NCBI GenBank assembly: GCA_016858145.1
Contig: JAEHOE010000031.1
Coordinates: 372,001-436,000 of the forward strand
DNA from: Edaphochlamys debaryana
Taxonomy: Eukaryota > Chlorophyta > Chlorophyceae > Chlamydomonadales
DNA length: 64,000 bases
Direction: 5' to 3'
Positions within the stretch are counted from its first letter, which is position 1; each line of letters opens with the position of its first letter. The notes under the pieces were generated by a model that saw nothing but the letters and a program-made list of their open reading frames with translations, was not told the DNA's origin and did no database searches. Positions 34,537 through 45,000 of the stretch are shown here, in pieces. The position numbers were made by a program, and so were the translations under genes.

Positions 34537-35001
34537 TCGCCTACCTCCCGCCCGCCACCTCGACATGCAAGGCATCGCCACCCTCAAGAGTCACGGCACA
34601 CGGCCATATGCGATACATACGTACTGTACCACAGGTTATTGGAATGCCGCACATGAAACCGTGGCCACTACTACGCCGAGGCACCGCCCAAGGGTCCCGT
34701 ACAACCCAAGCACACATGTCCCTCTAGCAACGTCCTACATGCTCACCTTCTGATTTCCTCCCAAAAGTGTGAAGCCTGACACAGAGTTGCCCGCGCACTG
34801 TCCGGGCACTGAAACCCAAGTCTGCAATTAATACCGTTGGGCCCCTGGTGGTCAGCAATTCCCCGCCGTCAATCCTTGGCCCCGTGGGGCTGGCCGCCGT
34901 ACTGGTCATTTCTAGCCTGGCCTGGCCCGCCCGACCCCCTGTCCAGTCAGAGAGTACAATCCGCCGGTTAGCAATACCCTCGAGCAGGATCAGGGACCCC
35001 A

Positions 35002-38000
35002 CTAACGCGCCCGGCCTCCTGTCGCTGTGGCGTGCATGGGTCCAGCAGCTGGCCAGACGTGACCTTGCGCCGGCGGCCCGGTCTGAGGCCATCCTCCGAA
35101 GCCATGCATTGCGGGCGGTGGGCAGGGCTGGGCATGCTGCACCCATGGCTGGTGCTGCTGGTGCCACGGTGGGTGGAGAGGGGCTGCGTTGCTGGTGCTC
35201 GCCCCCGCGGGCAACAGTTGCTGGTTGCGCACCTGGCCTCCTGCGCCGGTCTCCAGGTGGCCTACGCCCCGTGTCCCAGGGTGGGGCGCGTATCCGGGCC
35301 CGGCCCAGCCTCCCACCCGGCCTTGCTGTGGCCATCCCGACTGGGGCCCCGGCCCCGGAATGGCACTGTTGCCGCACTGCTGCTGTGCCAGACTCTGCGG
35401 GGCGTACGGCGGTGGGGAAGCGTGCACAGAGGCCGGCTGCCTGACCTGCGGCGGGTGGTACGCTTGTGGGTGCTGCTGATACCCCGCCGGGCCTTGCGCC
35501 GGGTAGCAGTCCCGAGGGGCCTGCTGATACCCCGCTGGGCCTTGCGCCGGGTAGCAGGCCTGAGGGGCCTGCTGATACCCCGTCGGGCCGCGCGGCAGGT
35601 AGCCGGCCTGAAGCGGCGGCTGATACCCCGCCGGCCCTTGCGACGGGTAGCAGGCCTGAGGGGCCTGCTGATACCCCGCCGGGCCTTGCGGAGGGTAGCA
35701 GGCCTGAGGAGGCTGCAGCTGCCATTGACGGCACCCAGGGGCAGCCTGCGCCGCTTGCCCCTGCACCAGCGCCAGCGTGGGTCCGAATATGCTGTCCATT
35801 TCGCAAGCCCGGCACAGCAGGCGGCCGCGGCTCTCGACGCGCCAGCGGCTGGTCACCTAGGCAATAAGGGGGACACAAGGACGTAGTCAGCCCACGCTGA
35901 ACCTGTTAAACAGCACCTGCAACACGGCGTGCAGCATGCAGCACCTGCCCACGTACCTGAGGGTCCGGCCTCGAGTACTCCCCGCACTCAGGGCAGGCCA
36001 GGGAGGTCGCCTCCTGCGCTGCCTCACCACCTCCATCCCCAGCGCCGCCTGCTCCAGGGTCCGAGCCGTGGGCCCCCTGCTGCTGACCCTGCGCCCCTTG
36101 CCTTTGCCGCTCCTCCTCCTGACGCTCGAAGGCGTCGAGGGCTGCGCAGCAGGCTGCGACGAACGCCTCATCGTCATCCTCAGCGCCTCTGCCGCTGCCA
36201 GCGGAACTTGCATCGCCCCCAGCTCCAGCCCCACCGCCAGCGGCTGTGCCGGATGGGGGCCCCACGCCTGACGGCACCTGCGACGGGACGGGCGCATATC
36301 GTTGCTAAAACTGGAGTGCGATGCGGCCTGCATGAAGGGCACAGCTAAAAGAAGGCAAGCCAGCATGCCCAGGCGTACCGATGATGAGCGGATGGCCTTC
36401 GCCGCCGGACCCTCCGCGTGGTCACCAGGGCCCTCTCGCAGGTCCGCGTGCAGCCGCTTGGAGGCGTCGCGGCCCCCGCCAGCTCCAGCGGCACTAGGTC
36501 CAGGGCCTGCGGCCCACGCGCCACCCGCGTTGGGGCCAGCCGTGAGCTCCGCAGAGGGCCACGCGCTCGGCCCCCCAGCAACCCCCGCACGCGTGTTCTC
36601 CACCAGCTCCAGGGGCGGCCTCTGCATGGACATTGGCATGGGGCAGTTCCCTTGAGCGCCTGCCTCGAACCCCAACAACGGTTCACGGGCGCCCGGTCCC
36701 GGCCCTTGGCACACACAGCCTCGGCCGCCGGCCAACCCACCGGGCGCAGCGTGGGGGCGTCCATGCGCAGCAGCAGCGCGCTGACGTCCTGGTTGCAGAC
36801 CAGCACCCGCTGGGCCCGCGTGGCGGCCACGTAGAGGGCATTGGCCTCGTCGGGGGCCGGGCCGTAGCCGCTGTTCTGCACGATGCGGTCCAGCCGGTTG
36901 CGGCCCTTCTCCTCGGTCGGCGCCTAAGGGGAGGGTTGGGTTTTAGTCAGAGGGTCCGGCTGGCCAAGCTGGACGGGGTTTAGTCAGCCCGCATCTGCGC
37001 GCACCAGCTTGACAGTGAAGTCGTCCGCCAGCTGCACGATGGGCGCCTCGTCGCCCTTGGCCTTGTGCGAGGTCACCAGGTAGTAGTCCGCCTGGGAGCG
37101 CTCGAGGACCTGCCCCAGGAGACGCCAACCATAGGACGGCATAGGGTTAGCCGTATGGGACCACGTGCGGGACCAATCCGGAGCCAGAAACGCAACCCAC
37201 CAGCCTAGACGCGAGATCCACCAGTTTGGCCTCCACGCGTGACGCTGCCGATGGGCCGCCTTCCTCGCTCGGGCCCGCCAGTTGGTCCACCTACAGGACG
37301 TCAAGGTGTGAGAACGATGGGGCTCCTGGCAACGCCCAGCCTGCGGTCCTCTCACCAGTTTGAGCGCGAGGGCCAGCTCGGGCTCCAGGCCGCTCTGCAC
37401 CATCTCGGTCAGCTCCGCCACGTCGGCCAGTCCGTGCATGGGGTGGTCCTCGGGGTGGTTGCGCACCACGCCGTCGCTGGGGCCCAGGGAACACGCAAAG
37501 GGTAGGTAAGGTAAAGCGCTGCCTTGTAAACGAGGGTCTGCAGAGCTAGTCTGCTCACCGGAGGTCCGCCACGTCGAGCACGAGCTGCAGGTGGAACGGC
37601 AGGGACTTGCGGGACAGCGGCGTCTGGGCCCCGGTGGGCGTGGCGGCTGCGGGCGGCGCCCCCGCTGCCGGCGGTGTGAGGCTGGGCTGCGCCTGCGGCT
37701 GCTGAGCCGCGGGTTCCTCCTTGGCCTTCTGACCAAACGTGACGCAGACTTTGAAGCCCAGCGCCGCGAGCTCCAATGACAGCCTCACCAGCGTGAGGTT
37801 GTACCGCGCGACGAGCATCACCCGCGGCCATGTGCCGGGCAGCATGGTATCGGGAATAGCCACGGCGTCGCCTGCAGAGACGTGATGTGTGGGGGGGTAT
37901 GCGTCGAAATCGGCGAGTGCCGTAGGCGCCAGGCAAGCTGATCTATCAACGGCGATGGTAACCATTAGCGGACACGACACTCACAGCCCGGCCCGGCTCG

Positions 38001-41000
38001 GCTCAGCTCCAGCGGCCAGGCGGGGTTCGGCACGGCGGACTGGAGCGGCAGCTGCACCCAGCGCGAGGCCCCCGACCCGATGGCGGAGGCCAGCTCCTGG
38101 ATGGACGCGCAGCGCGGGTCCTTGTCCAGGGGTGCCGTTACGTACACCACCGAGGCAGGGTTGGCGGGGGTTGCCTGCGACATACAATTTAGGCAGGTGG
38201 GTAGGCCAAAATGCCCTCCGGACACTCCCTGCCCTGCTTAATTCCCCATGGTGCGTCCAAGTGCCAAGCCCTCACCTCGTGACGGCGGCCCACCACGCAG
38301 CCCTCCTCCCCAAGCGCCTTCAGTATGGGGTTGATGGCCGCCGCGATCTCCCGGTCGTAGCGGAACGCCGAGGACAGGGGCAGGGTGGGCCCGTGCCGCT
38401 CCTTGGGGATCATCCTGCAAGGGCCAAACTGCTAGGCTGACAAGGGCACGGCAACGTAGAGAGAACTGCTCAGCGGAGCGGTGGATGGTCGTCCCACCTC
38501 CTCCCGGCGGGACCCATCAGGCCGCAGGCGTAGTTGAAGGAGTAAATCTGCGACGCAGCGAATGGTCTGGACACCTGCATCAGTGCGCTCAACGTTTCAG
38601 GCAACAGGTTGTTCCCACCTGCTGGTATTGGTCTCCGAGCAAAATCACTGGAGTCTTTGTCTGCGGCACGCAAAGTGTCAGGTGGGGTCAGGAACCAGTG
38701 CAAGGTGAGTACGAGCCCTGCAGTGGCACGCACCTGGCAGTCGACCACCAGCTGGCGGGTGACCGCGTTGAGGTCCTGAGTCTCGTCCACCACAATCAAA
38801 TCGTACGGCACGTAGTCCATGTCCACCTGTGCGGCCGGCAGGGTGTGGACACATGTCAGCCATTCCTGCAGCCACCATTTCACAACGCGGCTGCCCAGGT
38901 GGTTACCTCACCAGAGTGGGCTTGGAGAGGGCGAAGAGCTTGAGGTACGCGTTGTGGGTCAGGGGCAGGATGGAGTCGGGGCGGCGCATGTCCACCCACA
39001 GGTCCCGGGCTGCATTGACGAGTGTGTTGAAGCAGACCTCGTTGGGCGGCCGAGTGGATCTCGGTGAGCGGTCTTCCCGAATGCTGCTCGCCGCCGCTCC
39101 GCCTGCGGCTAGCTCTGCCGCAGCAGCGAGCGCGTTGCCCACTGCCTCCAGCGCCAGTTCTGCGGGTTCCAGAAGCAATGGTGGCCTCTAGGCGAATGCC
39201 TACGACGGGGGCAGCGCAGCGTGGTCGTAGCAGAGACTCACCCCGGGCCTTGCCGTAGAGGCGCTTAAAGTGCTCCTTGCCCAGGTCCTCGCTGTCAGAG
39301 GCCAGGAAGCAATCGAGCCCGTCGCTCACGGCTTTGACCGCCGGGTAGCCGATTGCCTTGAGGCTGCTGTTGATGCTGCGGCCTTGGCCCACGAGGTTCC
39401 ACAGCACCGCCAGCCGGTATCGAATCATTGCCGGTGGGATCTTATTGCTGCGCAGAAGGGTTGTTGGCGTGGGTGTTGTGTGCAGGCGGATGCAGTGCTG
39501 AGAGCAGGCTGACCCCATCACCCGATTCGGGAAGTTCTCCGCCGCCCAGCCGTAGGCCAGGCTGTGCGTCGTCTTGACCGTGAAGTTTGCCTTGCCTACG
39601 CACAGAGAAAGGGGCAAAGGCTAAGAGCATGCAGCGGGGCGGCGATATGTGGGTGGGAGCTGAGGTGCGAGATAATAATAATAATAGCTACGCAACGGGC
39701 GAACCCGTGCATGCCCCACTTCGGGGTTAAGGGGGCGGGGCAGAATCAACGCCCCACCACCGGCCACTTCCTTGGCCGCACCGCTGAGGTGCGAGCCTCA
39801 CCTCCTGTGCGCGTGGTCCGGTGCTGCCAGTCATCCCACATGGCCGTTCGGGCCTCAACCTGGCGGCAGCACGAGGCAAGCGTGAGTTCAACGCGTGGCG
39901 CCGTGGATGCCCCCCTGAGGCTTCGTACCCGGTTCTTCTTGTTGAAGACGACGTAGAGTATCCGCAGGGAGCGGTGGTGGGCCACGATGGCTCTGGCCGT
40001 GAACGTCTTGGCCGAGCCCGCAAACGCCTGCACCCTGCGGGCCGAAGCACCAAGAAGGTAAGACCCATCGCAACGGGTTCGCCCCCTCTATGGCCATTAA
40101 CGTGCTCACCACATGACCTTGTCCTGCAGCGTGTTGGCGGCCACAACGATGCGGGCCTGCTCCACCGTCAGCGTCTTACCGCACCAGCTCAGCACCCCGC
40201 GCACCGCTGTTTCCTGCGGGCGGAGTAATGTATGGTGACGAGAGGCGCCCGACCCACTTGACTTGCCAACAAGCCAGCACGCACAAACGGCCTCCAGCAT
40301 CGGGAGTAGGAGAGGCCGACCCAGCCGCTTGCGGTCTGCGCACCTCTGGCCTGCACGGCCCCAGGCCTGCCTCAGCTGTATCCAGAGCCTGGGCCTGCAG
40401 TGGGGCACAGGGCTTTACTACTTACAACAGCGCAATGCATAGCTATTGTCCTACTCGCCACCTAACGCCACCTACCGCCCTAGTCGCCTCGACCACCTCA
40501 CAGAGGCGCTGCAGCTGTGAGGTCCAGCTGATACGTGAAGAGGAAGTGCCTGCTTTATGGCGGCCTTGCGCAGCAGCCCCCTTCAGCAGCTGCAGCCCAT
40601 GGTCGAGGAAGGCCTCTAGCGTTGCAGCGTCCACGACGTAAGCCATTTGGTACAGCCGGCTACGTCGGAGGGAAAGAGAGACGTGCAGGAGGTTGAGCAT
40701 TGCTAGGGTAACACCCGCTCAGGTATCCGTCGGTCCCAAGGCCTTGCCCTTGCCTGAGGAGCTGCGGTATACCGGCGCCGTCCTCCGCAAACACAAAGGC
40801 GCAGAAGAGGATGGCAGCAGCGCTGGGCTGGGCGGCGCCTTGAGAGGAAGCAACGAGGCCGGCCAAGACCAAGGCTGCCGCTCGGGCTGAGGAGGCGAAG
40901 GGGAGGGAGGGCCGGGATTGGGGCGCGGGGTCTGACCGGTCTGGGCCCCTGCGTGTCCGGGCTGCCTGTCCCCCTCACTTTCTGGCATGACGGTGTCGCG

Positions 41001-41099
41001 GAGCAAGTTATCCACCAGCGCCAGCAGCAGCAGGGGGAAGGCCGTGCAGAATCGAGCGTGGATTACCGCGACCGCCTCGAGGAGCCAGCACGACATCAT
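35002..41099 (-). CDS. UvrD/REP superfamily 1 DNA helicase, FBH1-like
   Basis: Minus-strand gene with many exons; well-phased 5' ones are 41099-40979, 40886-40715, 40659-40476, 40213-40110, 40034-39929, 39859-39802 and 39595 to about 39522. Helicase motifs appear in order: Walker A AFAGSAKTFT (40026-39998), Ia KTTHSLAYGW, Walker B VVDETQD (near 38800), III TPVILLGDQYQQ then IYSFNYACGL, IV SSAFRYDREIAAAINPIL, a VMLVARYN segment, V SHKAKGDEAPIVQLADDF, VI NALYVAATRAQRVLV. The C-terminus has a possible zinc knuckle, CPEC near 35990 pairing with CRAC in the last exon (35856-35002), as in FBH1 proteins, then a Gln/Pro/Gly tail with 16-residue repeats. FBH1 helicases strip recombinase filaments and restrain recombination. 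No F-box was seen. Odd: the P-loop reads GSAKT, not G(S/T)GKT. The first exon could lie further upstream; exons between 39.5 and 36 kb were placed by motif, not fully phased. Confidence 0.82.
35464..35709 (-). repeat. 48-bp coding repeats in the helicase tail
   Basis: About five copies of a 16-residue unit of the form PQACYPPQGPAGYQQA, with variants such as PRDCYPAQGPAGYQQH. They lie just after the zinc-knuckle residues. Tyr/Gln/Pro repeats of this kind are usually disordered interaction or condensation-prone segments. Confidence 0.85.
39671..39687. repeat. ATA/TAA microsatellite
   Basis: About five tandem trinucleotides (gataataataataatag) in a helicase-gene intron, unusual in such GC-rich DNA. 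Confidence 0.8.
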
Positions 41100-42096
41100 G
41101 CGTGTGCGCTCTACATCCGCGCCATGTCTGTCATTTCTGTGAGCCTCTTGTGCAGCCGGCTGCCCCGCGCGACCCCCAGCCGAGTTCTGGGTCGGCAACA
41201 TGTCGACCGCGCGCTGACCAGCAAGGCGCCAAGAGGCTACAGTCTCATTTGCTTCAGATTTACATCCTAGGCTCGTAGAAGTTCATGCAGCTCGTGCTAG
41301 AGCCTCCTAAGCTCAGCTGTCGCGTGCAGCTGCGAAAGTCTTGCAGGGCGGAGTTCGCCGGATGAGCCAGTGATGTCGAAAGTTGGCTTAACCGCGTGCT
41401 GCTATACAGTGTGGCAGGACTTGTGTGTGCGCGTTCACGGCGAAAGCCAGAGCAGAGCATCTCGCGTCGACCGGGCATGCGGGACCTTTTCGAGCCTCCC
41501 GTTCATTTCGATCTGCCGAAATGTGGCTGAGAGTGCAGGTAAAGGAGCGGGGCAAAGCGCACTGCCGGCCGCGCGCGCGTTGTGCCCCATGGGTCGGCTT
41601 GCCCACGCGGGGCCGCGTGCTGCGAGGGCCGTGTCGGCGCCCTGCTCTGCAGCTGGTCGACGCGAAGGAGAAGCTTGCAGGCAGCGACCCCAGCCGCCCA
41701 ATGATTCGCCATCACGCGCCTTTCCGATACCTGTGGCTGCCAAAGCGGGCCGCGTTCGCCCCGGCCAAAGGCGCTAGCAGCCACAACTAGGCACGCACAC
41801 GCCACACGCCTGCGGCTGATGCTGCCGGGCGCATGCTTCTCGGCTGCGGCGGTGGTCGCCGAGAGCGCGCGCAACGTGAGGCCACGAATAAGCAGCCCCT
41901 GCAGCCCTACTACATTGCGCTCCCTGCGAGTCCCTTCTCAGCCGCTGCAGGAGCAGCAGGCCAAGCGAGCTCGCACGCGGCGCCGGAGCCCCCGGGCGCC
42001 CCGTCCGCGCCCTCCGAAATACAGCCCGAGCTCCACAGCAGCGGAGCGCACGTCTCAGCCCCCAACACACAGCTCTCGGGGCCGCTGACGGGCACC
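41100..42096. promoter_or_regulatory. Divergent promoter region between the helicase (-) and paralogue B (+)
   Basis: About 1 kb between divergent starts. The paralogue B frame is open upstream of its ATG back to about 41833 without a stop, so a longer N-terminus is possible. No other gene seen. Confidence 0.45.
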
Positions 42097-45000
42097 ATGT
42101 ATCCGCCTCCGCCCGGCTCCAGCTCGGAGGAGTACCCGGTGTCGCCGCCGGCGGCCGGCGCCCTGACGCTGGCCGACCTGCAGCTGGTGGCCCACGCGCC
42201 CAAGAAGAAGAAGCGGGGCCTGCTGCGGAGACTGATCGACAAGTGTGAGTGGGCGGGGTACTGAGAGGGGAAGCGGGGAATGGGCATTCTGGCGAGCCGG
42301 GGGCGGGCGTAGTAGCGCCGGGGCTTTGGGGTGAGAGGGCGCCCGGGTTCGAGGGCGCTCTCGTAACCGCCTGACCTGCCGCAGCGCCTTACCCTGTCCG
42401 CCATTGACACACCATGCCCCGACCCTGATGCCTCCTCTGCCCCCCAGGGCGCGTGCGCCTGGACCCGCAGCTGCTGGCGGAGGCCGAGGCCGAGGCGGAG
42501 GCGCACCAGCGCCGCCTCCTGGAGGACCAGGCCCGCCTGGCGCAGCAGCACCGCCAGCCGCCGCCGCCGCACCCCCACCCACAGCACCACCTCCCCCGAC
42601 CCGCCGGCGGCACTGCTTACGGCGCCGGCGGTACCGCAGCGGCGCTGCCGCCTGCTGCCCCCGCGGCACCGCCGCTGGTGTACGACCCCGTCTGGACCAC
42701 CGCGCACCGCCTCACGCAGCAGCGCACGCCCTACGCCCTGGCCCCCTCCTCGCCGCCCCGCAGCCATCAGCCGCCGCCGGCGCAGCACCTGACCCCTCCG
42801 CCGCCGCACCACTCGCCGCAGCTGCAGCGTCAGGACGGTGAGCACGAGCCGGAGCCGGAGCCGGAGCCCCCGTCGCCGCCGGCTGAGCGGCGGCTGACGT
42901 CCATCGCCTGCCGCCCCTTGGAGAGCCACGTTCGGAGGGAGGTGGCGGCAGGCACGGCCGACGGCAGCACGGCGCCAGCAGCAGCAGCGGCGGTGGCGGA
43001 GCCGGCCGCGGAGCCGCCGCCGGTGCCTGAGAACGGCGCTGGCCGTCTGCGCCAGGACTCAGCCGCCAGCCGCCTGAGGGACGCCCAGCGGCCGCCAGCG
43101 TCAGCACCAGCCCAGCCCCACGCCCCCATCCCGCCGCCGCAGCCCTGGGAGCTGGCGTCCGGCTACACCGACGCCGAGGATGCCCGCCGCGCCAGCCTCG
43201 CGGACTCTATCGCGCCCTCCCTCGACAGCGCCGCGCCCCACCCCACCCACGCCGCCGCCCTCCCGCCCCACCACCCCCGCCACGGCCAGCCCCCGCGCCG
43301 CCACGCGGCGGAGCCCCCCACCGCCGCGCCCCAACCCATCTTCGAGGATCCCGCCCTGGCGGCTGCAGCGGCGGCGGCCGCCATGGCGGCGCGGCGCTAC
43401 TCCATGAGGGCAGAATCCACCGCCAGCACCGGCCCCAGCCTCGCGCCCATGCCCGCCGCCGGCACCGGCGCGGGCGCAGGCGCGGGTGCAGGTGCGGGCG
43501 AGGGCGAGGGTGCGGGTGCTGTCTCGTCCGTGACGTCGCCCTGGCGCATGGGCCCCGCCTCCCTGCTGAGGGCGGGGCGCAGCGATGAGGCGTCGGTGGA
43601 GAGCTGGGGCCGCCGCCGAGCTGGCGCGGCCTCGCCGGCGCCGCTGCCGCAGTCGTCTTCATCTGGGTCGCGGCCACCTGCCCAGGGCTCAGGCCGCGGC
43701 GTGGCCGACGCTGTTGCTGCCGTGCCGCCGCCGCCACCGCCGCCGCTGGCGGCGGCCCCGGTGGCGGCAGCGGTGAGGCCGGCGGCGGCTGGGGTCGATC
43801 CTGCTACGGTGCCCTTCACGGATGGCTCAGGTGACGATAGCACGTTCCAGACGGGGGAGAGCATCAGCAGCGGCGGCGACCGGCAGGGCCTGGATGCGGG
43901 GAACGCAGAGCGCCGGGCTCAGTTCGCGGTCGCCCCGGACTCGGGAGGCCTGGCCCCTCAGCTGACCCCAGCTGCCGGCCACGGTGCCGGCGCGGGTCGG
44001 GGGTCCGCTCAGGGCAGCACCCCAAGGCTCAGGGCGGCGGACTTTGTGTTTGCGGTGGAGGAAGCTGAGCCGGCGCCCTCGACGGAGGCCACTACCCAGG
44101 ACGGCCACCTGTCCTCGCAGCAGCTGCCGCTGCCGCCGCTGCCGCCCCTGCCGGCATCCCAGGAGCAGCACGCAGCTCCTCAGCCAAGTAGCAGCGGTGT
44201 GGAGGGCCCCGCCGCCGCTGCCCCAGGCGCCGCCGCTGTGCCTGCTGTCCGGCCCCCACGGGCGGTGGCTGCTGAGGCGGGCCGCTCTCGGGGCCAGGCC
44301 CCAGTGACGCACCAGAGCGCGCCTCTCTTCACCGCTGGAGGTCCCAGCGGCGGCCTGCACGACTCCGCCTCACAGATCCACGCACCCGACACCCTGGAGC
44401 CCTCGCCGCCAGGCGCCGAGCGCTCCACCGGCCAGGGCCGAGGGCCGCCCATCGAAGCCGTGCCCCGCGGCAGCAGCGACCGCACCCTGTGGCGGCCCCA
44501 GCCTCGCGCCAAGAGCTCCTCCGCGGTTGGGGGTGTCGCCACGCTCGCACCCTCCACGCACCCGCCGACTGCCCCTCCCGGCGTCCCGAACGCTGCTGAG
44601 ACCGCCCCGCGGCAGCCGCCACCGCAAGAGCAGCAACAGCAGCAGCAACCGCCGCCAGCAGCTCCGCTGCCCGTCGATCTTGCCGCCGACGCTGGCGACG
44701 AAGAGTGCCCGTGGAAGGCGGCCGCCGAGAGCCGGGCCCCGCGGTCTCCCTTCGACTCGACCTGGCCCGCCTTCCCTGAGCGCGGGCCGCAGCCCCTTCC
44801 GCCCGCGGCCAAGCAGCCGCCCGCACAAGCTCCGCAGGGCTGGGCTGTGGCTACGGTCCAGGGCGGGCCACAGCGGGCTACGGACTGGCGGGATTCGGAT
44901 TTCTACCAGCCCTCCGCCGAGCGCCGCCCCCGCCGTGAGTCCGCTGGCAGCGGCCACTCCAGCCAGCAGCGCCTGCCGCCCGGCCTGGCGGAGGCCCGGG

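Larger units (their letters stand above)
33919..35001. other. Convergent intergenic region
   Basis: 3' UTRs of the NO66-like (+) and helicase (-) genes meet here. Nothing else supported. Confidence 0.5.

Noticed and set aside
35464..35709. Regular 48-bp repeats considered as a CRISPR-like array
   Set aside because: They are in-frame coding repeats without spacers, in a eukaryotic gene.
34724..35878. 384-aa minus-strand frame overlapping the helicase last exon
   Set aside because: Same strand but a different frame of the repeat tail; the zinc-knuckle exon frame continues from the upstream helicase exon in phase, this one does not.
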